Positions 1-7,464 are shown, counted from the stretch's first letter. The stretch: DNA of 64,000 nucleotides from Paenibacillus caseinilyticus (GCF_027533645.1 NZ_JAQAGY010000009.1:186001-250000), one strand, 5' to 3'. Made by a program: numbers and translations. Notes: generated by a model from the sequence alone, not told the origin.

Positions 1-148
1 GATTTGTTAACTCCTAGAGTTCTTAACAGGGACGACAATGATCAATATCCATCGTACTCCACTATGATCATCTGGGTTTCCCATTCTTGTAGTCATTATA
101 AAATAGATATTATCGACTAATTATGTCCACGATTAAACGGCATAAAAT

Positions 149-164
149 ACGGATTTTACTCCGT
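149..164 (-). terminator. Weak hairpin overlapping the Rrf2 gene stop
   Basis: A 5-bp stem, ACGGA/TCCGT, with a 6-nt loop overlaps the stop codon of the minus-strand Rrf2 gene. On that strand it is followed by ATTTTATG, a short T-rich tail. The stem is short, so this is a tentative terminator. Confidence 0.35.
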
Positions 165-554
165 CTTCGCTAACTTGATTAAGTCAGCTATTTTTTTATG
201 CTTTAGATAATCCTCCATCTGACGTTCTGCGTCGATCACAACCTGCTGAATCAGACATTGGCTTCCGTGATCCAAGCTGCATTCAAACAAAGAAGCGGTA
301 CCTTCGATCGCTTGGATGACATCAAGAAAGGAAATATCCTCCCCCCGCTGTCTGAGACGATACCCGCCGTGTACACCAGAAACAGACTGAATTAATCCTG
401 CTTTAACGAGTTGTGCCATCATCTTAGACAGATAAGTTCGCGACACGCTTAGCTTCTCAGCAAGCATTTGAACTCCTATAGGCTTATCGGAATCTGACAT
501 AACGAGATATAGCATCGCATGAAGCGCATAGTCGGTTGCTTGAGAATATTTCAT
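156..554 (-). CDS. Rrf2-family transcriptional regulator
   Basis: A 132-residue winged-helix regulator beginning MKYSQATDYALHAMLYLV, the usual Rrf2 N-terminus. An HTH follows (about residues 25-50, with LSVSRTYLSKMMAQL), then the wing VHGGYRLRQRGEDI, which is typical of the family. The start was placed at the ATG at 554 because GGAGGCG lies 4-5 nt upstream; a longer frame to 596 has no ribosome binding site. IscR/NsrR proteins bind an Fe-S cluster through three cysteines. Here only two are seen (CSLDHGSQC), so cluster binding is doubtful and the protein may be a YwnA- or CymR-like repressor. It stands alone, tail-first after the two-component system, and no target is evident. Confidence 0.85.
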   Translation of the reverse strand: MKYSQATDYALHAMLYLVMSDSDKPIGVQMLAEKLSVSRTYLSKMMAQLVKAGLIQSVSGVHGGYRLRQRGEDISFLDVIQAIEGTASLFECSLDHGSQCLIQQVVIDAERQMEDYLKHKKIADLIKLAKTE

Positions 555-610
555 TCGCCGCCTCCATCGTCGACTTGATGTATCTAGAATAGCCATGTTT
601 ATACACTAAG

Positions 611-1756
611 TCAAGTATTCTTACTGCCTATAGGCAGATAAACGGTAAATATAGTGCCTACATCATGCTGACTAGCAACGCGGATGAAACCGCCGTGGGC
701 TCTTACAAAATGATGGACGATGGATAATCCCAGCCCCGTTCCGCCTGTATGACGCGAACGGGCCTTTTCCACACGATAAAAACGATCGAACAGGTGAGGA
801 AGCTCTTCCGCTGGAATACCGATGCCGGTGTCAATTATTGAGACACATGCATAGACCGCGTTCTGATCCATGACACTATCTTCAATTACGACCGAAATCT
901 TTCCGCCTTCCGCCGTATACCGGATTGCATTGGTCAACAAATTGATAAATACCTGCGTGATCCGTCTCGCATCAGCCATCACTATCACTGGCCTCGTGTT
1001 CGATGAGAGGCAGATTGCCAGTCCGTTCTCCTCCGCCTCCATTTTCACATCATCCACAATTTGTTCAAGTCTCGCCGTCAGATCTAGCGGTTTGCGATCC
1101 AATGTTAACCGGCCCGCCTCAGCCAATGATAGAACATGTAGATCTTCCACCAACAGGCTCAAGCGGATCACTTCGTCATGAAGTCTGAGCAGCATTTCCG
1201 GAGAGACGTATTGGCCGGCCTGTTGGGCATTTTCCAATTTTAGCTGCATAATGGACAGCGGCGTGCGAAGCTCGTGAGCAACATCAGCCACCAATCTTCT
1301 GCGGGCTTCCTCGGCTTCACGCAAACGAAATGTCATATCATTGAACGTTATGGCGACTTTCCCATACTCATCTTTCGTGTCTACAGGTACTTTGACGTTC
1401 AGGTCGCCCTGCGCCACGCGCTCTATGGCGGCTATAAGCTTTTTGAGCGGGAGGGTCAGCACCCCCGAAATCCAAAAATTGAAGAACAACCCGATCGCAA
1501 CAAAAAAGAACAAGCGCATGCCGTGTGTGACATTAAGCAGTGCGCTCAACCGCATATTTTCAAGGAAATAAGATTTAAAGATTTCGATTTGCTCTTCGGG
1601 CGTGGCACCCAAATAGTTGGCATCGATTTGTTCCTTTTGAAATTGATCGATCAAGCCGCCTGTGTAAACTTGCGTTGTAAGGGAGAAAGTGATACTCACA
1701 GTAAGCACGAGCAGTCCCATATAGGCAAATATTTTCATGCGGACCGTCATCTTCAT
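611..1756 (-). CDS. Sensor histidine kinase (HAMP, HisKA, HATPase)
   Basis: A 381-residue membrane kinase. TM1 is at about 10-30 and TM2 at about 80-102, enclosing a short (about 50-residue) extracytoplasmic loop. HAMP spans about 102-155. The phospho-acceptor H161 lies in VADVAHELRTP. The ATPase domain has N box NLLTNAIRYT, G1 DTGIGIP, F box FDRFYR and G2 GGTGLGLS, so all catalytic boxes are intact. The small sensor loop suggests sensing in or near the membrane. Its ATG overlaps the stop of the response regulator by 4 bp (ATGA), so the pair is translationally coupled. The likely targets are the two small membrane proteins transcribed away from the regulator gene. Confidence 0.92.
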   Translation of the reverse strand: MKMTVRMKIFAYMGLLVLTVSITFSLTTQVYTGGLIDQFQKEQIDANYLGATPEEQIEIFKSYFLENMRLSALLNVTHGMRLFFFVAIGLFFNFWISGVLTLPLKKLIAAIERVAQGDLNVKVPVDTKDEYGKVAITFNDMTFRLREAEEARRRLVADVAHELRTPLSIMQLKLENAQQAGQYVSPEMLLRLHDEVIRLSLLVEDLHVLSLAEAGRLTLDRKPLDLTARLEQIVDDVKMEAEENGLAICLSSNTRPVIVMADARRITQVFINLLTNAIRYTAEGGKISVVIEDSVMDQNAVYACVSIIDTGIGIPAEELPHLFDRFYRVEKARSRHTGGTGLGLSIVHHFVRAHGGFIRVASQHDVGTIFTVYLPIGSKNT

Positions 1757-2448
1757 GAACGTTCACCGAATCGGTACCCGAAGCCATATACCGTTTGGAT
1801 ATATTGAGGATTGGCAGGATCGTCTCCCAGTTTGCGGCGAAGATTCCGGATATGGGAATCCATCGTTCTTTCGTATCCCATGTACTCATTATCCAAAGCA
1901 GCATTTAATAATTGCAAACGGCTAAAGACAATACCGGGACGACCCGCCAGAGTGAATAGAATTTTGAATTCGGTAGGTGTCAATTGGATTTCCTGACCGT
2001 CTTTGAATACCTGACATTTGGCCTCGGAAATGAACAAGTTGTCTCTTTCCAAGAACATCGTCCTGTCTTCGGGTCCGCGTAAGCGGCGAAGTAAAGCTCG
2101 AATGCGCGAAGTGAGTTCGCGCAAGCTGAACGGCTTCGTCAAATAATCGTCCGCGCCGATTTCCAGACCGACGATTTTATCCGATTCATCCGATCGTGCT
2201 GTGACCATAATAATGCCGCAATGCGAGGTCTGCCTTATTTCGCGGCATACGTCGATTCCGTTTTTCTCCGGGAGCATCCAATCAAGTACGACGAGATCAG
2301 GCCGTTCAGACCGAGCAATCATAAGTGCTTCCTTACCGGTGCAGGCGGTCAATACCCGGAACCCTTCACGTTGCAAATAGGTCTGCATCTCCTCCAACAT
2401 GTCCGGTTCGTCTTCCACAAGCAACAATTTCGGCTCCATCCCCATCAC
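1753..2448 (-). CDS. OmpR/PhoB-family response regulator
   Basis: A 231-residue regulator. The receiver domain has acidic pair VEDE, phospho-acceptor D56 in LVVLDWMLP and lysine in YLTKPF. The C-terminal winged helix (about 130-230) ends QYIQTVYGFGYRFGE, typical of OmpR/PhoB. The start is either GTG at 2448 or ATG at 2445; AAAGGA lies 5-8 nt upstream and does not separate them. It is the first gene of the regulator-kinase pair. A tandem 11-bp direct repeat in the divergent intergenic region fits the spacing expected for a dimer of this family, so autoregulation and control of the neighbouring small proteins are plausible. Confidence 0.92.
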   Translation of the reverse strand: MMGMEPKLLLVEDEPDMLEEMQTYLQREGFRVLTACTGKEALMIARSERPDLVVLDWMLPEKNGIDVCREIRQTSHCGIIMVTARSDESDKIVGLEIGADDYLTKPFSLRELTSRIRALLRRLRGPEDRTMFLERDNLFISEAKCQVFKDGQEIQLTPTEFKILFTLAGRPGIVFSRLQLLNAALDNEYMGYERTMDSHIRNLRRKLGDDPANPQYIQTVYGFGYRFGERS

Positions 2449-2492
2449 ATCATTCCTTTTAGTCTTATTCCATTAACGAGAGTTATATCGCT

Positions 2493-2514
2493 TACCGAAA
2501 TTATACCGTGATTT
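2493..2514. promoter_or_regulatory. Tandem 11-bp direct repeat (candidate OmpR-type box)
   Basis: TACCGAAATTA is followed at once by TACCGTGATTT, with 8 of 11 positions identical and an exact 11-bp period. It lies between the divergently transcribed response regulator (2448, minus) and the small membrane-protein gene (2611, plus). OmpR/PhoB regulators classically bind such repeats; assigning it to this regulator is inference. Confidence 0.5.
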
Positions 2515-2610
2515 GGTAGGTTCTTAAATAAGTCCATGCAAAGAGAGGAAGATCTGCATAAGTTCTCGACATTTGTTGTGTAAACTGGTTGTGAAAGGAG
2601 AGAACTCATC

Positions 2611-3003
2611 ATGAAAGTTAAACTCGTTTCATTCGCAACTCTTTCTGTTTTTCTACTTGTGCCGACGATTGCCTTTGCTGAAGGTACTGGTGTTGCTTAT
2701 GGCAGTATCACCCCCGGGCGGCTCTTGACTTTCGCGGCTGCGTTGATTGGGCTAAGCAGCGCGGTTGTTGCTGGGATCGCTCTCGCCCGTCCAATCAGTC
2801 ATTTTGCCACTGGTCAATGGCCCGTTATGTCCATCGTGTTGAGTCTGTTTTGTGTGCTACTCTCTGCGTTTCATCTTGCCGTTACCCCTGGTGGTTTCAA
2901 CACGGGCAACGGACGTGCTGGAGCGATCATAGCGATCGCGGTTGGGCTGATCGGCTTGGTGCTTGCTGGAATGACTTGGACCCGCTCACTTCGTAACAAA
3001 TAA
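2611..3003 (+). CDS. Small exported/membrane protein, DUF6223-like (copy 1)
   Basis: A 130-residue protein with a signal peptide or first helix (MKVKLVSFATLSVFLLVPTI, then AFAEG), followed by three hydrophobic segments (about 36-58, 68-90, 103-125). A conserved GNGRAGAIIAIAVGLIG stretch precedes the last helix, and the tail is basic (TRSLRNK). Start: ATG with AAAGGAGAG upstream. The layout recalls small DUF6223-type proteins, but I cannot verify the family and no function is known. Its neighbour at 3092 is a clear paralogue with the same signal peptide pattern and GNGRGGA motif, so this is a tandem duplication beside a two-component system. Confidence 0.75.
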   Translation: MKVKLVSFATLSVFLLVPTIAFAEGTGVAYGSITPGRLLTFAAALIGLSSAVVAGIALARPISHFATGQWPVMSIVLSLFCVLLSAFHLAVTPGGFNTGNGRAGAIIAIAVGLIGLVLAGMTWTRSLRNK

Positions 3004-3091
3004 TTCGACTATTTTCTCTGTTTCTCTTGAGAACGTGCTTTTTGGAGGGCGCAAGAGAAGATTTTGTAATGACAGTGAAAGGAGAATAAGC

Positions 3092-3481
3092 GTGAACATA
3101 AAACTTGTTTCATTCGTAATCCTTTCTGCACTTCTATTTGTGCCAACAATTGCCTCAGCTGAACAGGTCTACGGTTTTACTTCCGCACGAATCAAGATTA
3201 TCGTGACCGTGGTAATGGGGTTGGGCAGTGTGGTCATCAGTTGGTGGTCTTTGGCCCGTGCCTCTGATCGTTCCGGCAAAGGTCATTGGCGAATTGGGAC
3301 CTTCGCGGCCGTGGTGTTGGCATTGATTTCCTATTTCATCGCTGGGCCGCATTTGGGTCACAATCCTGGTGATATTGGTTCAGGTAACGGTCGAGGCGGT
3401 GCCGCCCTTGCCGTCATACTGTCGATAATCTCGACAGTCCTCTCTGGAATGGCTTGGTACAGCTCCCGCCGTATCAATTAA
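3092..3481 (+). CDS. Small exported/membrane protein, paralogue of 2611 (copy 2)
   Basis: A 129-residue tandem paralogue of the preceding gene. It shares MxxKLVSF at the N-terminus, the VPTIASAE signal-peptide region, LARASDRSGKGHW against LARPISHFATGQW, and GSGNGRGGAALAVI before the last helix. The start is the GTG at 3092, preceded by AAAGGAGAATAAGC; the longer frame from 3035 lacks a ribosome binding site. The strong hairpin terminator just downstream ends this two-gene unit. Function unknown; membrane location and co-regulation with the divergent two-component system are inferred. Confidence 0.75.
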   Translation: MNIKLVSFVILSALLFVPTIASAEQVYGFTSARIKIIVTVVMGLGSVVISWWSLARASDRSGKGHWRIGTFAAVVLALISYFIAGPHLGHNPGDIGSGNGRGGAALAVILSIISTVLSGMAWYSSRRIN

Positions 3482-3514
3482 ACCGAAGATAGTGCTGGTG
3501 TATAATAAGTAAAG

Positions 3515-3557
3515 AAGCAAGCCAGTCGGGATTCAGATGTTCCCGACTGGCTTGCTT
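3515..3557 (+). terminator. Strong hairpin after the tandem small genes
   Basis: A perfect 17-bp inverted repeat (3515-3531 and 3541-3557; core GCAAGCCAGTCGGGA) with a 9-nt loop, followed by TTGGTTT. It lies 33 bp after the stop of the second small gene, as expected for a Rho-independent terminator. Confidence 0.8.
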
Positions 3558-3593
3558 TGGTTTCGATGCCTTATATGGGCACCGGAATCGCAG

Positions 3594-3650
3594 GTAAGCG
3601 TCAAATAGCCCCCCATCTTAATTCCAAGGTTGGGGCTATTTGACGCTTAC
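3594..3650. repeat. Perfect 19-bp inverted repeat with 19-nt loop
   Basis: The left arm (3594-3612) begins GTAAGCGTCAAATAG and ends CCCC. The right arm (3632-3650) is its exact reverse complement. No T-tract follows on the plus strand and no gene touches it. It sits between a terminator and the 3' end of the MerR gene, and may be a small mobile-repeat remnant rather than a terminator. Confidence 0.7.
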
Positions 3651-3745
3651 GTTGAGACAATAGCTTTAGAAAATCCTCAACTCCGTATTGGCAAAAATAA
3701 GGGGAGCGTGGGAGCGTATCATAAGTTAAAAGGATTACTACCACG

Positions 3746-4153
3746 TTAATTATCCTGCCCTTGAGCTCTGTCCTCTTGCAGTTTATCTAAGTCCTCCAGG
3801 TTTTTGAAAAAATTGATTTTAAGATCGATTTTCTTCAGCGTTTTTTCAAGTTCCTTCTTTTGATCGATAACTTTCCGGCGATAAGCTTCCATAAATTCTC
3901 GTCGTGCTGTTATTTGAGAGACCTCACTATTATGCAAGTCGATAAACTGCTGCATCTCCCGAATGGGCATCCCCATCGCTCGAAAGTAACTTAAAACTTG
4001 AAACCATGCGATATCGGACTCTGAATACAGACGATATCCATTTTCGTCCCGCTCTATACCGTCAACTAACCCAATTTGCTCATAGTATCGCAATGTGTGA
4101 ATGCTTAATCCCGTCTTTTCAGAAACTTGTTTGCTCGAAAATTTGTTTTCCAT
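3746..4153 (-). CDS. MerR-family transcriptional regulator
   Basis: A 135-residue regulator. The N-terminal HTH (about 5-30: FSSKQVSEKTGLSIHTLRYY) is followed by the wing and the usual EQIGLVDGIERDENGYRLYS. A dimerisation coiled coil lies at about 85-125 (KVIDQKKELEKTLKKIDL). The cysteines of metal-sensing MerR proteins are absent, so a small organic ligand is more likely. It is transcribed divergently from an epimerase-like SDR gene, a common MerR/SDR arrangement. A typical 19-bp-spacer promoter with a central palindrome lies between them. Its 3' end falls in a TTATCCTGCCC stretch that resembles the left core of the repeat family further along. Confidence 0.9.
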   Translation of the reverse strand: MENKFSSKQVSEKTGLSIHTLRYYEQIGLVDGIERDENGYRLYSESDIAWFQVLSYFRAMGMPIREMQQFIDLHNSEVSQITARREFMEAYRRKVIDQKKELEKTLKKIDLKINFFKNLEDLDKLQEDRAQGQDN

Positions 4154-4183
4154 ATTTTTATTATAGCATTGATTCGAACTATA

Positions 4184-4214
4184 TTGCTATTGAGTGCACT
4201 CTATACTTTATTAT
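4184..4214 (+). promoter_or_regulatory. MerR-type promoter/operator with 19-bp spacer
   Basis: TTGCTA (4184-4189), a 19-bp spacer and TATTAT (4209-4214). The perfect palindrome GAGTGCACTC (4192-4201) lies inside the over-long spacer. MerR-family activators bind such palindromes and realign the promoter boxes. It lies 43 bp upstream of the SDR gene and 31 bp from the regulator gene, so it probably serves both. Confidence 0.75.
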
Positions 4215-4256
4215 TGCAAAAGTAAGTTATGATTTTCATTTAGGGAGGAATTCATC

Positions 4257-5141
4257 ATGCGTGTTTTTGTTACCGGAGCAACTGGATTCATCGGATCTGC
4301 GGTTGTTCGCGATCTCATCGAGGCAGGTCATCAGGTTATCGGGCTTGCCCGCTCGGACACAGCCGCCGCAGCCTTGATGGCCGCCGGCGCCGACGTGCAC
4401 CGCGGCGCCCTCGACGACCTCGACGTCCTTCGCAGCGGCGCCCTAACAGCGGACGGCGTCATTCACCTGGCCTTCATTCACGACTTCTCGGACTTTGCTG
4501 CCGCGGCCGAGACCGACAGACAGGCCATCGAGGCGATCGGATCAGCGCTCGAGGGCTCCGACAAACCATTCGTGGTCACCTCGGGGACGCTCATGCTCAC
4601 GCCTGGACGCCTCGGGACGGAAGATGACGATCCGATCCCGGTTACGCCGCGTCGCTCCGAGGAGGCGGCGATCGCGCTAGCTAAGCGCGGGGTGCGATCA
4701 TCGGTCGTCCGACTCGCACCGTCAGTGCACGGTCCGGGCGATCATGGCTTCGTCCCAGCGCTGATCGGCATGGCTCGCGACAAGGGCGTCTCTGCCTATA
4801 TCGGAGACGGGTCCAACCGCTGGCCGGCCGTGCATCGCCTCGATGCGGCACGCCTGTTCCGGCTGGCGTTGGAAGCCGCCCCGGCGGGGTCACGGTTGCA
4901 CGGGGTCGGTGATGAGGGTGTGCCATTCCGCGACATTGCCGGCATCATCGGTCGCCACCTGAACCTGCCGGTCGTAAGCATTTCCCGCGAAGAGGCAGAC
5001 GCCCATTTCGGTTGGCTTTCCTTCGCCGCGTCGGCCGACAATCCGACGTCGAGCGCGCTGACACGGGAACGCCTGGGATGGCGGCCGGTGCAGCCCACGC
5101 TGATCCCGGACCTCGAAGAAGGACACTACTTCAACGGCTGA
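4257..5141 (+). CDS. NAD(P)-dependent epimerase/dehydratase-like SDR
   Basis: A 294-residue atypical/extended SDR. The nucleotide-binding Gly motif GATGFIG is at residues 7-13, an acidic segment GALDD lies near 50, and DGVIHLAF corresponds to the NNAG-like strand. The canonical YxxxK is not obvious, which points to an atypical SDR such as an NAD(P)H-binding quinone- or ylide-type reductase. The start is ATG, with AGGGAGGAATTCATC just upstream. The gene is much richer in GC than its AT-rich surroundings, which suggests transfer. The divergent MerR gene and the MerR-type promoter suggest induction by a toxic or redox-active small molecule. Confidence 0.85.
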   Translation: MRVFVTGATGFIGSAVVRDLIEAGHQVIGLARSDTAAAALMAAGADVHRGALDDLDVLRSGALTADGVIHLAFIHDFSDFAAAAETDRQAIEAIGSALEGSDKPFVVTSGTLMLTPGRLGTEDDDPIPVTPRRSEEAAIALAKRGVRSSVVRLAPSVHGPGDHGFVPALIGMARDKGVSAYIGDGSNRWPAVHRLDAARLFRLALEAAPAGSRLHGVGDEGVPFRDIAGIIGRHLNLPVVSISREEADAHFGWLSFAASADNPTSSALTRERLGWRPVQPTLIPDLEEGHYFNG

Positions 5142-5292
5142 ACAGCCAAAATAATGTGACACAGGGCGATTTCCTGGTAATTGCCGGGGAATCGTCTTAA
5201 CCTTATTCCAGTATAATTTCTGCAAACCTCCTCCGGAAGAGCTGCTTTTGAATTCTTTGGACTACCACTATCCATTTTATGCTTCCCTTACA

Positions 5293-5386
5293 ACTATCCT
5301 ACGCTTTAGCTTAACGCGAACCAGGGAGCAGCTGCCCGCGGCGATCTGCTCCCTGGTGTTGTGCTATCGTACTCCGATAGTTCAAT
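5293..5386 (+). repeat. Intergenic repeat, complete copy A
   Basis: Left core CTATCCTACGCTTTAGCTTA, then an 11-bp perfect hairpin CCAGGGAGCAG (5321-5331) / CTGCTCCCTGG (5346-5356) around CTGCCCGCGGCGAT, then TGTTGTG and right core CTATCGTACTCCGATAGTTC. The two cores are imperfect direct repeats of each other. The stop codon of the minus-strand NIPSNAP gene (5382-5384) lies inside the right core. Further copies are at 5982/7301, 10914, 11205, 11484 and 12060. Confidence 0.85.
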
Positions 5387-5708
5387 TTCCCAATCTGAAA
5401 AATTCAGCTTGATTCATAAAATATTCATCAATTTTTTCGATTATGAGCCCTCCGTTTTCTTCCGAGTTGCGTTTCACTTGAATCCATTCGATATCTTCCC
5501 TAAACTGCTCCCATAGCCTTTGACGCTGCGCCATATCCTTAAATTCCATCACATAATATAGTTTATTTTGGCCTGTTGCATCTATCCAGAAATTCACAAC
5601 CTTCATTCCCAGTCTTGTAAAAATACTAAACGTATGCTCCTTAAATCTGTCTTGAATGGCATCCATTCGACCTTCGTAAATCGTATAGATTCGCAACTCG
5701 TATAGCAT
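5382..5708 (-). CDS. NIPSNAP-family protein
   Basis: A 108-residue single-domain protein that begins MLYELRIYTIYEGRMDAI and contains KVVNFWIDATGQNKLYYVMEF, the beta-alpha-beta pattern of NIPSNAP / dimeric alpha-beta barrel proteins. Bacterial members are small, probably cytosolic, and mostly uncharacterised. The start is the ATG at 5708, with GGGAGGAAATAAC upstream; a longer frame to 5753 lacks a ribosome binding site. The stop codon lies inside repeat copy A, and the next repeat copy starts about 270 bp upstream of the start, so the gene is bracketed by the repeat family. Confidence 0.85.
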   Translation of the reverse strand: MLYELRIYTIYEGRMDAIQDRFKEHTFSIFTRLGMKVVNFWIDATGQNKLYYVMEFKDMAQRQRLWEQFREDIEWIQVKRNSEENGGLIIEKIDEYFMNQAEFFRLGN

Positions 5709-5981
5709 GTTATTTCCTCCCTGAATGGATCTGATTGGTAATCCAGCGCACATCTATTTCGACTTTTTAAAAATCAGATCGAGCGCATTCTCTCTGGACC
5801 ATCATGCTTACCTTCTAAAACACACAGAGGTAAGAGATACCTCTCCCTTACCTCTGCCCAGGCGTACGGCATATGACAATATGTGCTCCCTCGTGGGTCT
5901 CCACGTTTACGCCAGTCACACATACCAAATGTTTACTGTGATTATAGTTAGAATATTCACTGAAGTAAAGATGTTATGTTC
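5709..5981. other. Gene-free stretch upstream of the NIPSNAP gene
   Basis: This AT-rich stretch has no convincing ORF. It contains one 8-bp hairpin, GAGGTAAG (5827-5834) / CTTACCTC (5847-5854). The promoter of the NIPSNAP gene should lie here but I could not place it with confidence. Confidence 0.5.
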
Positions 5982-6022
5982 GTTATCCTGCCCGTTGTTA
6001 CTTTAATGGAGAAGGGAGCAGT
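5982..6022 (+). repeat. Repeat copy B, left half (split by an IS)
   Basis: GTTATCCTGCCCGTTGTTAC, then TTTAATGGAGAAGGGAGCAGT: the left core and left hairpin arm of the repeat family. The copy is cut here by the IS3-family element and resumes at 7301. The last three bases, AGT, are repeated at 7301-7303 as the target-site duplication. Confidence 0.8.
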
Positions 6023-6079
6023 TATAATGCTCCCATAGGTTGAGACACGGGAGAGTGAAAAATAAGTTATAATGAAGCT

Positions 6080-6373
6080 ATGGAAAAACGGAACCGATAT
6101 ACCTCAGAGTTTAAGACGAAGGTTGTCCTGGAGGTCCTCCGTGAGGAGCAGACCGTAAACGAGATCGCAGCAAAGTACGAATTGAGTCCGGTCATGATTA
6201 GCCGGTGGAAGGCGGAGTTCCTCGAGCGTGCTTCCACGGTATTCGAGAAGAAAACCCAAGAAGCTGAAAAACTGAAAAAGGAATATGAGAGCAAACAAGA
6301 GCATCTGGAAAAGCTGGTCGCTCAACTTACGGTTGAGGTCGATTGGCTCAAAAAAAAATCTGGTCTCAAATGA
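6080..6373 (+). CDS. IS3-family transposase OrfA (HTH subunit)
   Basis: A 97-residue N-terminal subunit with the HTH YTSEFKTKVVLEVLREEQTV then NEIAAKYELSPVMISRWKAEF (about 7-50), and a leucine-rich coiled coil (about 60-92) ending VDWLKKKSGLK. This is the usual IS3 OrfA layout. The end overlaps OrfB across a run of nine A (6350-6358). OrfB lies in the +1 (equivalently -2) frame relative to OrfA, not the -1 frame usual for IS3 programmed frameshifting. Loss of one A would fuse the two frames directly. Confidence 0.9.
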   Translation: MEKRNRYTSEFKTKVVLEVLREEQTVNEIAAKYELSPVMISRWKAEFLERASTVFEKKTQEAEKLKKEYESKQEHLEKLVAQLTVEVDWLKKKSGLK

Positions 6374-7226
6374 ATCGCTGGAAGCCCGTAAAGCCATGGT
6401 GGAGCGTGACTGTTCCGAGATTACCATCAAGCGTCAGGCAGACCTGCTCAGCGTGAACCGTACAAGTGTATACCGTTCAGGTAAGGAGCAACGGGAAAGC
6501 GAAGAGAATGTGCAGCTCATGCACCGAATCGATGAACTGTATATGAAGCACCCTTATTTCGGTTACCGGCGTATGACAAATGTGCTTCGGGATCAAGGCT
6601 TTGAGATCAACCGTAAGCGCGTACGCCGCTTGATGCAGCTGATGGGGCTGGAGGCGATCTATCCAAAGCCGAACTTAAGCAAACGCCTCCATGCCAAGTA
6701 TACACGTCCCTATCTGCTCCGCGGCTTAACGATTGACAGGCCCAATCACGTTTGGGGAATCGATATCACCTATATTCGAATGGGCAAGGGCTTTATGTAC
6801 TTGTTTACCATCATCGATTGGTATAGCCGCAAGGTGATCGATTATGAGCTGTCCAGTACGCTGGAGAAGGGCTTTGTAATGACGTGCTTAAAACGTGCAT
6901 TCAAGCGCTGTAAGCCTGAGATCATGAATAGTGACCAGAGCTCTCACTTTACCAACGCGGACTATTTGGAGCTGTTAGAAAAAGAAGAGGTAAAGGTCTC
7001 GATGGACGGCAAAGGCCGGGCAACGGACAACAGCCGCACGGAGCGTTACTTCCGATCGCTCAAGTATGAATGTATCTTCCTGAATGAATTTGAAAACCCT
7101 CGTGCGCTGCGCAAAGGGATAGCTCGCTATGTCCAATTTTACAATGAAGAGCGCCCTCACCAGTCTCTTGATGGAGCTAAGCCCGACCAACACTACACGC
7201 ACAAGATAGAGCAGATCGCATCCTAA
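6285..7226 (+). CDS. IS3-family transposase OrfB (DDE integrase)
   Basis: A catalytic subunit of up to 313 residues; the biologically used part starts around the A9 run. HTH_21-like ITIKRQADLLSVNRTSVYRS is followed by an rve integrase core. The acidic triad is visible: D in WGIDITYI, D in MNSDQSSHFT and E in RTERYFRSLKYE. The usual DQG is DQS, a small change beside the second acidic residue. The C-terminus ERPHQSLDGAKP is normal. The frame is intact, so the enzyme may be active if the OrfA-OrfB frameshift works. Confidence 0.88.
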   Translation: MRANKSIWKSWSLNLRLRSIGSKKNLVSNESLEARKAMVERDCSEITIKRQADLLSVNRTSVYRSGKEQRESEENVQLMHRIDELYMKHPYFGYRRMTNVLRDQGFEINRKRVRRLMQLMGLEAIYPKPNLSKRLHAKYTRPYLLRGLTIDRPNHVWGIDITYIRMGKGFMYLFTIIDWYSRKVIDYELSSTLEKGFVMTCLKRAFKRCKPEIMNSDQSSHFTNADYLELLEKEEVKVSMDGKGRATDNSRTERYFRSLKYECIFLNEFENPRALRKGIARYVQFYNEERPHQSLDGAKPDQHYTHKIEQIAS

Positions 7227-7300
7227 TTCAATAGACTACGAGATGGGAGGACATAACTTATTCCTCAATAATTCGTGTCTTGACAATGGGGAGCATTACA

Positions 7301-7370
7301 AGTTGCCGCGCGGCGATTTGCTCCCTGATGTTGTGCTATCGTTCTCAGATAGAATTCCTGTAAAACGAAT
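7301..7370 (+). repeat. Repeat copy B, right half
   Basis: After the AGT target duplication come TGCCGCGCGGCGATTTGCTC, CCTGATGTTGTG and the right core CTATCGTTCTCAGATAG. This restores the repeat interrupted at 6022. Removing the IS and one AGT rebuilds a hairpin of the family, with GGGAGCA facing TGCTCCC. Confidence 0.8.
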
Positions 7371-7406
7371 AATTTCGTCTTTGCAAAAAAACAAGCGTCT
7401 CGGTAC

Positions 7407-7444
7407 GATGGGGTTGCACACGAGGTCATTGCCTCAAACCCATC
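7407..7444 (+). other. Nested hairpin in the IS110 leader
   Basis: GATGGG (7407-7412) pairs with CCCATC at 7439-7444. A second stem, GAGG/CCTC, with loop TCATTG sits inside it, directly ahead of the AGGAGGA ribosome binding site of the transposase. It could shape transposase translation or belong to a bridge-type RNA. Confidence 0.45.
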
Positions 7445-7464
7445 ATCCAGGAGGACGCTCTACT

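Larger units (their letters stand above)
6023..7300 (+). mobile_element. IS3-family insertion sequence, complete, 1278 bp
   Basis: The terminal inverted repeats are TATAATGCTCCCATAGGTTG.. on the left and, reading inward on the minus strand, TGTAATGCTCCCCATTGTCA.. on the right; both then reach AGACACG. The flanking direct repeat AGT (6020-6022 and 7301-7303) is a 3-bp target duplication. Two overlapping transposase frames fill the element. Length, ends and gene order fit the IS150-like branch of IS3. It inserted into the hairpin of repeat copy B. Confidence 0.9.

Noticed and set aside
4006..4377. Plus-strand ORF overlapping the MerR-SDR intergenic region
   Set aside because: It runs antisense through the MerR gene and across the promoter; no ribosome binding site or motif.
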